This document shows positions 49,761 to 61,197 of a DNA stretch of 64,000 nucleotides, piece after piece (position 1 is the stretch's first letter; each line of letters begins with the position of its first letter). Source of the stretch: Unio delphinus (lineage: Eukaryota; Mollusca; Bivalvia; Unionida; Unionidae); contig JAQISU010000036.1 of assembly GCA_029339505.1 (NCBI GenBank), positions 6,692,501 to 6,756,500 of the forward strand. Reading direction: 5' to 3'. Both the position numbers and the translations under genes were made by a program. Below the pieces are notes generated by a model that was not told the DNA's origin, searched no databases, and was given only the letters and a program-made list of their open reading frames with translations.

Positions 49761-51176
49761 ATGTTTAAACGGTCACCTGATCCAGCGTTTGATATGGATG
49801 CCCCAGTGCGTAAAGATGATTCTGTACGCGATTTTCAATTTTATTCTTATCACGCAACACAACCAGATCTCCGATCACGAATTGAACTTCAAGTTCATGA
49901 TACCAGTAAATACTTTTTGCCTTGTGAAGCGTTTATCGAAATCGAAGGTGAACTCGTAACAAATGTTGCAGCTAATACAATATATGACATTAGCCCAACT
50001 ATCCGAGTTGGTTTTGTCAATAATGGCATAATGGCGTTATTCGAAAGTGCAAGATATCTCATTGATGGAAAAGAAATTGAATCAATAGAGCGTGATGTTG
50101 ATGTTGCCACAACAATCATAGGGTTAGCGAGATATTCTGATGATTATACAAGATCAGCGGGTCCATCTATGATGTTTTCTAAGGATATTACTGATCACCC
50201 TGAACACGTCCAGTATTCTAGAGTAAAGGTAACACATGCTTCTTCAGTTAATCCAGCACCAGCCGGATATACAAGACCAGCTGGTGATTTTGATGTCATA
50301 AATAATGTTCCTAATTTCAATCTAGGATTTGCAACACGCGTAGCAACGTTGCAAGGACAGCGTCGACAATTTTCATACGCGATTCCACTGCATCATATAT
50401 TTGGATTCTGTAGAAACGTCCGAAAAGTTATTTATGGAGCGAAGCATACAGTAGCGCTTGTGCGAAAGGGTACTGATAATGATGCAATCTGGCGTGATGC
50501 TGGTGTTCCCGAGGGTAAAGTCATTTTAACAAAACTATCATTGTGGATGCCAGTGTTAACTCCATCAATCAAAGCAGAAGAGCGATTACTATCATTTATG
50601 AATCAAGGAGGAAAGTCGTTGTTGAGTTGGTTATCAGTGACCACTGATATTAAACAAGACAATATTGATGATATATTCACATGGCACCTGGCATCAAAAC
50701 AGGGTGTTTCAGCTCCGCGTCATATATTTGTAGCGTTACAGAATAATGAGCGAGTTGGTAATCAACAACGCAGCCATATGATATTTGATCAGTTAGGTGT
50801 TAGAGAAGTCTCGCTGAGAATAAACGGCCAACAGGAACCATCCGAGGATATACAACTTGATTACAATCACAACCATATTGCACGTGTATATCACAATATG
50901 CTGTCATTTATGGCACGGGATCAAAATGTTGATACTGGTCTACAAATATCACATTTGGATTTTAAAAATCTGTATCCGATCTATTACTTTTCATTGGAAC
51001 ATCTTGATTTAACAAGATAATCTGTCGTTGATATACACTTTAGAGCCCGTGTAACCCGTCCTGGTGGTATTATTAATTACAGAGCGGTTGCTGTCATTCT
51101 CAGTGATAAATCAATGCTACTCGAAGGTGTTGGTGGAAGAATGAGAATCATTGATGCACCAGTGGAAAATATGTAA
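49761..51176 (+). pseudogene. Major capsid protein with one internal stop (element B)
   Basis: 471 codons. The CAA codon of element A is TAA here (51018-51020), after SLEHLDLTR, and the same frame then runs to a TAA at 51174. All hexon-like stretches (LQVHDTSKYFLPCEAFIEIE, IPLHHIFGFCRNVRKV) are kept. The loop around residues 150-185 is fully different from that in element A, consistent with a fast-evolving surface loop. Confidence 0.85.
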
Positions 51177-51216
51177 TTAAAACTTTATAGCAATTAGATC
51201 AATCTGTTATTGTATA

Positions 51217-51681
51217 ATGTCGTATAGTAATATCAATGTGTCGTTGACACCTGGTCAATTAAAAAAAATTGCAATCCAAATCAGCTAAGCAATGTGGAAC
51301 CACTATCACGCTGAAACCTAATCAAATGAATGGCGGGGCGAATAAATTATCGCTGACAACTCGTCAAGTAAAACATTTCAATGATGCACTTGTAGCAAAA
51401 AAAGGTGTTCAGATTACTCTTTCTGCGGTTGCTATCAAAACATGATTAAAACAGGCGGTATATTCCCGTTGCTTGCTGCGTTACCAGCGTTGATTGCGAC
51501 AGCAGCCCCAGCGGTGGCTAAAGCGGCAGCGTTAGGGGCTGTTGGTACCGCGGCAGGAATGGCACTAAAAAAGGCAACTGGGCAGGGTTATAAAAAAAAG
51601 GGAAAGGGTCTAAGACTACCAGGAACCCCGTATTCATGGTACAGCGGAAAAGGCCTGAGAATCTCAGGAACAGTTTACTAG
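51217..51681 (+). pseudogene. Hydrophobic PX-like protein with two indels (element B)
   Basis: The N-terminal module is shifted by an extra base in an A run near 51265, and a second, opposite indel lies near 51440. From there the frame is open through FPLLAALPALIATAAPAVAK to GKGLRLPGTPYSWYSGKGLR. It shows that the LPGTP repeat belongs to the C-terminus of this protein, unlike the interrupted copy in element A. Confidence 0.7.
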
Positions 51682-51686
51682 TGCCT

Positions 51687-52109
51687 ATGTCCAATTTTGA
51701 TTTACTTGATGCTGCTAAAAAACTCGCGATTAAAAACTTCAGAGGTGTCTTTATGAAAGATCAATTACCGACACAACCCAACAGTGTTGAAACCGGTATC
51801 ATTAATCTCGATAACAGCACCGGACCTGGAACTCACTGGGTTGCATACGCTATTGATCCAAGTGGGATTGTCTATTTTGATTCATATGGATTAGCACCGC
51901 CAAAAGAGTTTATGCGTTATATAAAAACGTTTCCAATGAAAACTTGGTATTCTACGCTACCAACACAACAAATGAATGATCCACCAATATGTGGCAGCGA
52001 AGTATTAAATGTACTCGATGCTATTTCTAACTCTTTGAGTAACCCAAAGGGAAAACTACCACATGTTGTCGTAAATGAATACACCAGTAATCGCTGGCGA
52101 AAATCATAG
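51687..52109 (+). CDS. Adenovirus-type cysteine protease (element B)
   Basis: 140 residues, intact. The catalytic residues in GTHWVAY, IVYFDSYG and PPICGSEVL are identical to element A. The start lies five bases after the PX-like stop. It is among the best conserved proteins between the two elements. Confidence 0.87.
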   Translation: MSNFDLLDAAKKLAIKNFRGVFMKDQLPTQPNSVETGIINLDNSTGPGTHWVAYAIDPSGIVYFDSYGLAPPKEFMRYIKTFPMKTWYSTLPTQQMNDPPICGSEVLNVLDAISNSLSNPKGKLPHVVVNEYTSNRWRKS

Positions 52110-52156
52110 ATTTTTCAACGAAGCGATTTTAGAGAGAGAGAGAGTTTTACAATAAC

Positions 52157-52994
52157 ATGATTGATATTTGGAGAAGACCTCTATCAGCGCTGAAAAAACC
52201 CGAACCCGATGGCACTGCAACGGGTGATATAAAAAAAATAATCGAAGATGAAATAGCTGAGACGTTGAATTTAGCAAGTGTTGATCCCGGGGAAATAGTT
52301 GTATTTCAAGATCGTCAGGGTAAAATTGAAAACGAGTAATGTGTCGTTGGATGATATTTTGGTTAAACAACGAAACGCAATCGAGGATACTATCGCGTTA
52401 TTTTCCGATCAGGGTAAATTTAAACCGGGTGAACTTTTTTCGACTATTACAGAGAGACTAGAAATTATCAACAATTTTGCGTTGGAACTAGCAACATTTC
52501 AATCTAAAATTGAAGAACACGGAAAACAGTTTTCAATTTTTCGTAGAAACATCGTGGATAAATTTCTTGTAACTACATTCGATAAACTCGACATAAAACT
52601 CCCGGATATAAAAAAATTCATCGATGAGACGAAAAACTTCATCGAAGACATCAAAACTGATTTTCCGAGGATGATAACAATCATTGAAAAAACAAAAATT
52701 CCTCATGAGAAAACCAATAACGTAGTATACACGATCCAACACGGATCATTTGCGTGGACACCTACAAACAACAAATTAGACATCACTGCAACCGTTAAGG
52801 GTATTTATCGATTAACACTAGTGACAACGACTCAATTTAATATTTCATCGTCGAGTTCATCCGGGGTCAACAATATGATTTCAACGATCATCGACAAGGA
52901 TACAACTGAAAAGTTCACGATAACATCTACTGATAAAAATTTGGTTAGGGTTTCAACAACGTGGTATGTGGAATTCGTAGCGGATTTAAGTTGA
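52157..52994 (+). pseudogene. Fibre-like coiled-coil protein, frameshifted (element B)
   Basis: The first 55 codons from 52157 are open; an extra base in an A run near 52322 shifts the frame, after which the rest is open to 52994. Only one SLDDILVKQRNAIE block is present, against two in element A, so the shaft is shorter. The C-terminal head-like domain (YTIQHGSFAWTPTNNKLDIT ... YVEFVADLS) is nearly unchanged. Confidence 0.6.
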
Positions 52995-53067
52995 AAATTG
53001 CAAAGCAATTTCACTAACGGTTTCAATTGAAATCGTAATTGAAAACGCTAGCGTTTTTAAAATAAAA

Positions 53068-53625
53068 ATGATTTCATCATCGCAATATCGCTATGATCAG
53101 GTCAGAGATTTTAAAACTAGACTCAAAACCCTCGCCGAGGAGTATCAAATAAAAATAAAAAAATACCGACGAAGAATCACCGCAATTGATATTACCATGT
53201 ATTCTGTGTCAAGCGTTCTTGCTGGCGCCGGAATGATACTTGCATCGGTTACAATGATTGCCCCGGTCGTAGTTCCAATTTGCATTTCTGCGGCGGCTAC
53301 AATCGCGGGTATATCAACCGGGATAACAAAAAAAACATCATCATACAGCCAGAGTAAACTGCAAGATTACTTAATTCAATTTCATGTTGTATCAACCCCA
53401 TACTCGCAATTATCCTCGATGATATCGTCGTCACTCGATGATACATTAATATCAGATAGTCAGTTCTCAGCGATGGTCAGTATTTATGATTCCGCGATAT
53501 CAAAATTAGAGCGACAACATGAGTATAATAACAATGACAACACCGATGGAATTACTTCAACAAATAGTGGAGAACACGAACCCGAAAACCAGCATGATCT
53601 CAATAACCTCAACGATATCAGATAG
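53068..53625 (+). CDS. Two-TM membrane protein (element B)
   Basis: 185 residues, intact. Hydrophobic segments MYSVSSVLAGAGMILASVTM and APVVVPICISAAATIAGIST match element A. The ATG follows GAAAACGCTAGCGTTTTTAAAATA, whose core AACGCTAGCGTT is a perfect palindrome. The end lies in the duplicated segment. Confidence 0.65.
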   Translation: MISSSQYRYDQVRDFKTRLKTLAEEYQIKIKKYRRRITAIDITMYSVSSVLAGAGMILASVTMIAPVVVPICISAAATIAGISTGITKKTSSYSQSKLQDYLIQFHVVSTPYSQLSSMISSSLDDTLISDSQFSAMVSIYDSAISKLERQHEYNNNDNTDGITSTNSGEHEPENQHDLNNLNDIR

Positions 53626-53790
53626 TGAGTTCTCAGTGATGGTCAGTATTTATGATTCCGCGATATCAAAATTAGAAATACATCATGAGTATAATAACAA
53701 TGACAACACCGATGGAATTACTTCAACGAATAGTGGAGAACACAAACCCAGTACAAACAAGCATGATATCCATAACATCAACGAATCCTG
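53455..53790 (+). repeat. Tandem duplication across the 2TM/penton overlap (element B)
   Basis: Two copies of about 168 bp (53455-53622 and 53623-53790), closer to each other than the copies in element A. Each contains a start-like MTTPMELLQ frame; only the second leads into the penton-like gene. Confidence 0.85.
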
Positions 53791-54188
53791 AATTCAGTGT
53801 GAATTTCCCTATCCCAGTCCCCGTGAAGGAGATAGCGCTAGCAAAACTACGAGTGTATCACAGTTGGCCTAATATCAGATCGGTAGCATTTGGTGGTCAA
53901 CAACCGAATAATTCCTTGGTGTTCGCGAATAAGAATAAAGAAGACGGGACTCCAGACTGGAACGTTGTTTCGATACCAACAGGGTCCTACCAAATTGAAC
54001 AAATCAATAATGAATTCGCGCGTAGAATAAAATCGATTACTGGAAAAGAATCAAAAATCGCTATAACGGTTCATGAGCCGACGCTATCATCCGCAATTGA
54101 AATAAGCACAGAAGGATACGTCGTAGATATCTATCAGAGTTCTATTAGAACCGTACTAGGATGGCCTGAATTACCACCCCGAGGAAAA
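53700..54188 (+). pseudogene. Penton-like minor capsid protein, 3' truncated (element B)
   Basis: About 160 residues from the ATG at 53700 follow element A closely through VLGWPELPPRGK. Similarity then ends abruptly and the frame reads into unrelated DNA and the 20-bp minisatellite. The jelly-roll C-terminal part, the insertion domain and the right TIR are missing. The join near 54188 is the truncation point of the element. Confidence 0.85.
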
Positions 54189-54309
54189 CAAACAAGATGG
54201 ATTTGGCCGTTTTATCGGTCTCCAAGAGCTATTGCCCCCCCCCCGCCCCTTAACCATCTGTATTATCGTAGCGGTTACTACAAGGAGAAGAGTTTCCTGT
54301 TTGGAACAC

Positions 54310-54770
54310 AGGCAAACATACATCACAACAAATGCACTATACACACAACACATGTACTATACACACAACACAAGTACTATACACAGAACATACGCACTAT
54401 ACACACAACACATATACTATACACACTACACATGTACTATACACACAGCATTTTCACTATACACACAACACATGTACTATACACACAACAAATGTACTAT
54501 GCACACAACACATGTATTATACACACAACACATGCACTATACACACAAAAAATTCACTATACACGGAACACATGTACTATACACACAACAAATGCACTAT
54601 ACACACAACACACATGTACTATATACACAACACATGCACTATGCACACAACACATGTATTATACACACAACACATGTACTATACGCACAACACATGTACT
54701 ATACACATAACACATGTACTATACACACATCACATGTACTATACACACAGCACATGTGATATACACACAA
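54310..54770. repeat. 20-bp minisatellite, about 23 copies
   Basis: Units of the type 'catgtactatacacacaaca' fill most of the space between the broken end of element B and exon 12. All frames are open for long stretches because the unit has no stops in several phases; none is a gene. Confidence 0.95.
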
Positions 54771-54840
54771 GTCATTTCTTAGAACAGCAATAGCTGACAT
54801 AAATCGTTATACTATAATACGTGTATTGTTTATTGTGTAG

Positions 54841-55109
54841 GTTATACTGGACTGTTGCATTATCGTCTATCATTCCCGTCTCTGGGTCCAAAGAGTTCTC
54901 GTCAAGACTGTATCGAGTGGTATTTGAATGAAAGAAAATACCAAGATGAATACCAGGAAGGTCTAGAAAAGATGCCTTTTTGCCCCTGCGACACGTCCCA
55001 TCTGGCACGTGACCAATTTTACAGTAGTGGTGATTACATCGACCAAGGAGACGCCTTCTGCACATACATTCGTCCTAATTGGCAATTCCGACCGAAGGAC
55101 TCGGGAAAG
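54841..55109 (+). CDS. Host gene exon 12: AMOP domain, first part
   Basis: Acceptor ATTGTGTAG, donor GGAAAG/GTAAAT. It encodes CIEWYLNERKYQDEYQEGLE, PFCPCDTSHLARDQFYS and AFCTYIRPNWQF. C-x-x-W, a helical stretch and CPC are hallmarks of AMOP, an adhesion-associated domain of MUC4 and SUSD2 type proteins. Phase in 1 agrees with exon 11. It starts about 650 bp right of the end of element B. Confidence 0.88.
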
Positions 55110-55349
55110 GTAAATTATGTGAGACTCCTACACCAGTTTGCCAATCCATCTTTTCAGAAAGTTCGTTTCTTTTCACTTTTTTCAAAATGAAAATATCGGT
55201 AGTAGTAGAACGCAAACCGCTGTATGCTTCAGAACAAGTGTTCAAGATTAGGTGTTATTTTTGTATCATAAATATGGTTTATTTACTGTTGTTTATCTTG
55301 CTCAGATCATGTATTTATTTTGCATATTTATGTGCTAAAGCCACATTTA

Positions 55350-55350
<1 letters not shown>

Positions 55351-55392
<42 letters not shown>
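55351..55392. repeat. (AT)n microsatellite
   Basis: About 21 AT units in intron 12. Confidence 0.9.
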
Positions 55393-55394
<2 letters not shown>

Positions 55395-55463
55395 GCAGAC
55401 AAAAGGCTAAAATAATTATAAGAGAAACAAACGTTTTACAATATTTACATATTTGAATTTCAG

Positions 55464-55677
55464 ACTTGCTGCTACGATAAAACAAACCGGTATTTCGTAG
55501 GGTATGGTTCCAATGCAGGAGGGTTTATAAGGTATCATCCAAGCAATCAGGCGCGAAAGCACAAGAGATACGACAAAGACATGAGAACAGCTTGCTGTGA
55601 TAAAAACAATCTGTGTTCTCTATACCACAGCGTTCGGCCGATAGGACAATGTTATACCATTTTTCCTGGATGGCATG
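55464..55677 (+). CDS. Host gene exon 13: AMOP domain, second part
   Basis: Acceptor ATTTCAG, donor GGCATG/GTAAGA. It encodes TCCYDKTNRYFVGYGSNAGG, MRTACCDKNNLCSLYHSVRP and GQCYTIFPGW. The paired cysteines (QxCCYD, ACC..) and the Y-x-x-RP ending complete the AMOP pattern. Phase in 0, out 1. Confidence 0.87.
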
Positions 55678-56142
55678 GTAAGACTGACAATTCATTATCT
55701 CATTTTACAATAACAATATACATGTGCTTTATATTGTTGTTTCCTACCAGTATATACATTTTATTGGCACACATGTCGAAAATATTGCTTTAATTACCAA
55801 GATTTTTTTAATGTTAAAATAGTTATCTCTCACAATATTGATAAGATGTGCATTTCATTACCAATAATGCACTAAAAGGCTGTAATGAGCATTTTATATC
55901 AAACTATTGCTAATAGATCTCAGATTATTTATCCCGATTGAGGCAATAATTGTTATTTCTCACAATTAAAATCACGCAATATTGTATATAAACTGTGCTT
56001 GGCTCCTTAACTGATTTAGTTGATTGAGTCCTAGAATTGGTTGAGTGTTTAATGTCAGGCTTTTTCATGATGGAAGAAAAATTATTATGAAGGCCATTTG
56101 TGTTGCAAGTCAAGCCAAAATTTTAGTTGTAATTTCCAATAG

Positions 56143-56424
56143 GTAAACACATTGTGGTATACAATAACTCTTACTTGTTAGCACCTGCACGTGGTGACCC
56201 ACATTTCAAGACACTCGATGGACAGAATTACACTTTTAACGGCTGGGGGGAATTTACACTGGTTTCCATCAACTCATCTGCAGAGGAGTTTGAACTTCAA
56301 TCGAGAACTTCCAAAGTTGTGACAAAAGATGGGAAAATGAGCGACGCCACAGCATTCACAGCCTTTGCTGCCAGGGATACAAATGATGTTCAAGTACACA
56401 TTGAACTGAATGCAGCAAAAAATG
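56143..56424 (+). CDS. Host gene exon 14: VWD domain start
   Basis: Acceptor TCCAATAG, donor AAATG/GTAGTC. RGDPHFKTLDGQNYTFNGWG EFTLV is a clear von Willebrand D start (GDPHF.T.DG..Y.FNG.GE), here split for length. It continues with FELQSRTSKVVTKDG and ATAFTAFAARDTND. Phase in 1, out 1. Confidence 0.9.
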
Positions 56425-56512
56425 GTAGTCTAATCTTATACGCAATAGTTTTAAAAAACCGTGTATGTATGTATAAGTGTTTCTGAGTGTATATTTGTGT
56501 GCGTGCCATTGC

Positions 56513-56514
<2 letters not shown>

Positions 56515-56603
<89 letters not shown>
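56515..56603. repeat. Compound (AT)n-(GT)n microsatellite
   Basis: About 28 AT and 17 GT units in intron 14. Confidence 0.95.
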
Positions 56604-56604
<1 letters not shown>

Positions 56605-57008
56605 TCTATCATACTTTTATATTTTGACAATGATCTATTTAGTGGAAACAAGTCAGCACATTCATTATTTTGTATGCACTGAAATAAACTAAATACAATA
56701 TTTTATAAAATGTCAAAATTAAAACGTTTCTTTTCTTTGGAGTAGAAATCCCAATTTCGTCACTAAGAGCATAATTGTAGATTAATAAATTGAATATTCT
56801 AGACTGTTGGAAAGACTATGCACCTTAAAAAAGCAGTAACCTAACGTAAATTTTAATAGATCAGTCGAAATCATGTTACACCATGACAACAGAAAATCTG
56901 ATTTTCCGCTTCATTAACGTATGTGAAATTATGTTTATTCAGGTTGTCCATAGTGATTGGCCTTTAATTTATGTGTCATTTAGAATTTTCTGCAATTGTA
57001 CATTTCAG

Positions 57009-57164
57009 ACCTCATTGTATATGCTAAAATGACACCGAGTTTGATGTTGAGTGATTACACATCAGACTTCACGAATATGGACAAAGAATTCAACTTTGAA
57101 TCAGACTACATGTCGCTTTCAAGACCTAATCAAACCAAAAACGTAATGGCGGTTTTTGCATCAG
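57009..57164 (+). CDS. Host gene exon 15: VWD, middle
   Basis: Acceptor ACATTTCAG, donor TCAG/GTAACA. It encodes DLIVYAKMTPSLMLSDYTSD, FNFESDYMSLSRPNQ and TKNVMAVFAS. In this family the AMOP-linked VWD has a long insert with a poorly conserved centre, which fits. Phase in 1, out 1. Confidence 0.78.
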
Positions 57165-57224
57165 GTAACACTGTCAAAAATTGTTGTTTTTTTTAAGCGA
57201 TGTACATTTCTAAATATTAAATGG

Positions 57225-57370
57225 AGCAATATTAGATGCGGGTATACATTTCTGAATATTAACTGGGACAATACGAGATGTGGGTAGACATTTATGAATA
57301 TTAAATGAGTAATGCTAGATGAATGGTAGACATTTCTGAATATTTAATGAGTAATGCTAGACGCTTGTGT
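57225..57370. repeat. About 46-bp tandem repeat
   Basis: Three diverged units with 'tagacatttctgaatatta' and 'aatgagtaatgctaga', in intron 15. Confidence 0.75.
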
Positions 57371-57612
57371 TCATTTCTTTACTGGTATACATTTATTGTA
57401 GAATACTCAGAATTAAATCTTCAGATAAAACTACGATAAGAATTTAGATAACGTCGGTCCATATCTAAATTTTAACAGTTTGTAAATTATTCTTAGGGAA
57501 AAATCAGGATGTCATCAAAAAAGATCTCTTGTGCAATACTCGTCCGTCTTACTGGAATAGTAACCATGAGGAAATAATGTTTGATGGGCAGAATGCTTTG
57601 CTTCACTGTTAC

Positions 57613-57614
<2 letters not shown>

Positions 57615-57683
<69 letters not shown>
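57615..57683. repeat. (AAT)n microsatellite
   Basis: About 23 AAT units, 28 bases before exon 16. Confidence 0.95.
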
Positions 57684-57685
<2 letters not shown>

Positions 57686-57711
57686 ACCTGTAACAATTAT
57701 ATCTGTTTCAG

Positions 57712-57906
57712 GAGTCGCTTTTACAGTTGGATGTTCGGTCAATATGCTAAACATTGATGTCCTAATTCCCAACAAATTTCAAAATATGACCACTGGGTTA
57801 TTGGGGAATTTCGATGGTGATCCTACAAACGACCTTCAGTTTAAGAATGGAACCATTCTATGGGGCATAGTAGGAGAAAAAGTCATATTCGACTTCGGAA
57901 AGAGCT
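57712..57906 (+). CDS. Host gene exon 16: VWD end
   Basis: Acceptor TGTTTCAG, donor AGCT/GTAAGT. It encodes GVAFTVGCSVNMLNIDVLIP and MTTGLLGNFDGDPTNDLQFK, where GLLGNFDGDPTND is the conserved VWD end motif, then FDFGKS. Phase in 1, out 1. Confidence 0.9.
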
Positions 57907-57939
57907 GTAAGTCTTAAAAATATCACGACTTGATCTTTG

Positions 57940-58190
57940 ACGTAAGGGTAGTAATATCAATATCATTGATATATGAATACCATGACGGACTCTTTGACGT
58001 AAGTGTAGTAATATCGATATCATTGATGTATGAATACCTTGACGCAGTCTTTGAAGTAAGGGTTGTAATATCGATATCACCGATGTATTAATACCATGAC
58101 GGACTCTTTGACGTAAGTGTAGTAATATCGTCAACATTGATGTATGAATACCATGACGGACTCTTTAACGTAAGTGTAGTAATATCGATA
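57940..58190. repeat. 57-bp tandem repeat in intron 16
   Basis: About 4.5 copies of a unit with 'gtagtaatatcgatatcatt', 'gatgtatgaataccatgacg' and 'gactctttgacgtaagt'. Confidence 0.9.
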
Positions 58191-58569
58191 TCATTCTCTC
58201 CACTGATGTATGGAGACAATGTTTATCAGCCTTATTTCTTCACTATTAAAATAGCAACCAAAACATATTGAAAAAATGAGTTGAGTTTAAACTAATTTCA
58301 TGTGTACATGGTTCAGACTCGTTAATAAAGCACATCTTTGGTTATAATAAAAGCCACTGAGCGATAAAACAGAGATCGCAGTGTCCTAATTTTGGAAAGG
58401 TATAATTGCATCACATCAGATTCGTCTGTAGACAAATTACGAACATCGTTAACCAAAAGTGCCAGAGGAACTGATATAAATGCAAAGTTGGTCAATGAAG
58501 CATGACATTGTGGTTGCTTTGACTGCTTTCTGCGGATATATATATATATATACTTTACAAAGACGTTTT

Positions 58570-58888
58570 TACCGCTCCGGTGGTTAGAGTGTCCGCCGCG
58601 GAGGTCGTGGGTTCGATCCCCGGCCGAGTCATACCAAAAACGAACAAATATGGCACTAACAGCTGCCTACTTTGACGCTCAGCATTAAGAGGTTAGTGTT
58701 AGGACTGGTCGGCCTGGTGTCAAGATAATGTGACTGGGCGGGACTCTATGCTACATGTCTGTGGCATGATGCCCCAGTGCTAGACATCACTATAAAATGC
58801 CTCTCTGCAGATATCGCAGCGATATGACTGAAAAAGTGTTAAAACTACGTTAAAAATCCTAATCAAACAATCACACAAACAAACAAAG
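58570..58888 (+). mobile_element. tRNA-derived SINE (family 1, plus strand)
   Basis: An A-box-like CTCCGGTGGTTAGAGTG and a B box, GGGTTCGATCCC, begin the element. The body matches the minus-strand copy at 23866-24169, and a CAAA-type tail ends it near 58888. Two copies in both orientations confirm it as a dispersed family. Confidence 0.88.
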
Positions 58889-59094
58889 GCATATTTGCAC
58901 AACTGCATGACGCCGAGTGCAACAGTGTCTGATAAATGTACATACACGTAAACCATATTTTGCCTTGGTCACAATGAGCTGTACAAGAGTATTTCTTGTC
59001 CAGCTTTCAAACACCTTAAACATAAACATGTGTTCGAGTATTTCAAAATTTATTGAAAACGTTTTATAGTTAGTATTATATGAATGAACAATAG

Positions 59095-59400
59095 GTTGGT
59101 ATGTCACCATTTATAATATGCCTCAAGTATTAGCTGTCAGCAATAATTTTGTCACACCTATTATTCTGTCACCATTGATTATATGCCTCAAGTATTAGCA
59201 GTCAGCAATAATTTTTTCACACCTATTAGTCTGTCACCATTGATTATATGCCTCAAGTATTAGCTGTCAGCAATAATTTTGTCACACCTATTAGTCTGTC
59301 ACCATTGATTATATGCCTCAAGTAATAGCTGTCAGCAATAATTTTGTCACACCTATTAGCTGTCACCAGTGTTTATATGCCTCGCATACTGTCACCATTA
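59095..59400. repeat. About 62-bp tandem repeat
   Basis: Four to five units containing 'gtcaccattgattatatgcc', 'tcaagtattagctgtcagca' and 'ataattttgtcacacctatt', in intron 16. Confidence 0.9.
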
Positions 59401-59529
59401 ATTAACGTATCATATAATAGCTGTCACCAATAATGTTATGGCACATAATAATGTTATGGCACATGTGTTAGCTGTCACCAATAATTATGTTTCTAAGTAA
59501 TAGCTGTAAACTGCAACTTTACTATCACA

Positions 59530-59890
59530 TATAATTATATGCATTATATACTACCTGTCTCCACTAATTTCATTTCTCTTGTAATAGCTGTCACCAATAA
59601 TTATGTGCATTATATACTACCTGTCTCCACTAATTTCATCTCTCTTGTAATAGCTGTCACCAATAATTATGTGCATTATATACTACCTGTCACCACTAAT
59701 TTCATCTCTCTTGTAATAGCTGTCACCGATAATTATGTGCATTATATACTACCTGTCTCCACTAATTTCATCTCTCTTGTAATAGCTGTCACCGATAATT
59801 ATGTGCATTATATACTACCTGTCTCCACTAATTTCATCTCTCTTGTAATAGCTGTCACCGATAATTAGGAGGTTCATGAATAGTTGTCAC
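59530..59890. repeat. 66-bp tandem repeat, about five copies
   Basis: Units with 'ttatgtgcattatatactac', 'ctgtctccactaatttcatc' and 'tctcttgtaatagctgtcac'. As the unit is 22 codons, a 109-codon frame stays open by chance. The 'agctgtcacc' part is shared with the neighbouring 62-bp array. Confidence 0.9.
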
Positions 59891-60229
59891 CAGTTATTCT
59901 ATGCCTCTCTTCTACCTAAGAATGGGTGTGACTTTAGGAAAAGAATTACGATTTGCAGCTGATGGTGTCAAAATTTCGTTTTCTCAAGGTTAAGTATTGA
60001 CATTTAGATAGATAATAAACGACTATCATTTTCTGTTTTAAAAATATTTTGTTCATCACATATTCACGGGATGAATTGTAGAATTTATGATTACTGTTCA
60101 CTTTTATTTAATTATTCTTACCTCTTAAAAACTAAATAAAACATACTTTAGTACAGTGAATGCTTTGTACTTTAATTTTTAATAATTTAAATATATTAAA
60201 AAAAAATTTTTATACACAAATTTGTCAAA

Positions 60230-61060
60230 ATGAAAGCGTGGTATAATGGGCATGTTAAGCGTGATTTAATGGTCATGATTATTGTGGTATGATAAACATG
60301 ATAACTGTAGTGCGATGGACATGATACGCATATTATGATGGGACATGATAATTTTGATTTGATGGACATGATAATTTTGGTATGATGGACGTAATACTCG
60401 TGGAATGATATGCATGATAACCGTGGTATGATGGAGATGATAACCGTGCTATGATAGACATTATAACCGTCCTATGATAGACATGATAACCGTTCTAAGA
60501 CAGACAGATATGATAATCTTGGTATGATATACATAATAACCGTGGTATGATATACATGATAACCGTGGTATGATATACATGACAACCGTGGTATGATGGA
60601 CATGATAACCGTGGTGTGATGGACATGATAATATTGGTATGGTAGACATGATAATCGTGGTATGATGGACATGATAACCGTGGTATGATATACATGATAA
60701 CCATGGTATGATATACATGATAATCGTGGTATGATGGACATGATAACCGTGGTATGATATATATGATAAACGTGGTATGATATATATGATAACCGTGGTA
60801 TGATATACATGATAACCGTGGTGTGATGGATATGATAACCGTGGTATGATATACATGATAACCGTGATATGATATACGTGATAATCGTGGTATGATAGAC
60901 ATGATAACCGTGGTATGATATATATGATAAACGTGGTATGATATATATGATAACCGTGGTATGATATACATGATAATCCTGGTGTTATGAATATGATAAT
61001 CGTGCTATGATAGACAATTTAACCGTGGTATAATGGACATTATAACCATTGTATGATGAA
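60230..61060. repeat. 23-bp minisatellite, about 35 copies
   Basis: Units of the type 'ggtatgatatacatgataac' plus CGT, with many single-base variants, fill most of the right part of intron 16. Long minus-strand frames in it are artefacts. Confidence 0.93.
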
Positions 61061-61197
61061 CACGATATTTGTGTGTGATCAACATTTACTCAGGCTTCGT
61101 TATACAATCACGCCACTGTGCAATTGTGGCATCGATTGTAAAAGTGACCATTTGCAAAAAAACTATTGTTAGACAGAAATAATAATCCATATTACAG

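Larger units (their letters stand above)
40585..54188 (+). mobile_element. Element B: right-truncated Maverick/Polinton element in intron 11
   Basis: The same gene order and orientation as element A, starting with an AGCAGCAGAG tip at 40585. The sequence follows element A until about 54188, inside the penton-like gene, then changes to unrelated DNA and a minisatellite; there is no right TIR and no target duplication can be seen. Breaks occur in the integrase, polymerase (several), small helical protein, protein X, major capsid, PX-like and fibre-like genes. ATPase, zinc ribbon/PLA2, zinc finger, HNH, pX/pVI-like, protease and 2TM frames remain open. Proteins differ from those of element A by roughly 10-20% by eye, and their breaks are different, so B is an independent insertion and not a local duplicate. 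Confidence 0.93.

Noticed and set aside
53519..53791. Separate 90-codon gene upstream of the penton-like gene
   Set aside because: It is the first copy of the duplicated overlap; its frame mixes penton-start and 2TM-end sequence and is not maintained as a unit.
54232..54793. Threonine/histidine-rich open frames of 150-175 codons
   Set aside because: They read the 20-bp minisatellite beside element B.
58570..58650. Possible functional tRNA gene
   Set aside because: A and B boxes are present but the body continues into a conserved 300-bp unit seen again at 23866-24169, so it is a SINE.
60461..60971. Minus-strand frames rich in IIPRLSYISYHGYH
   Set aside because: Translation of the 23-bp minisatellite; different frames give the same kind of peptide.
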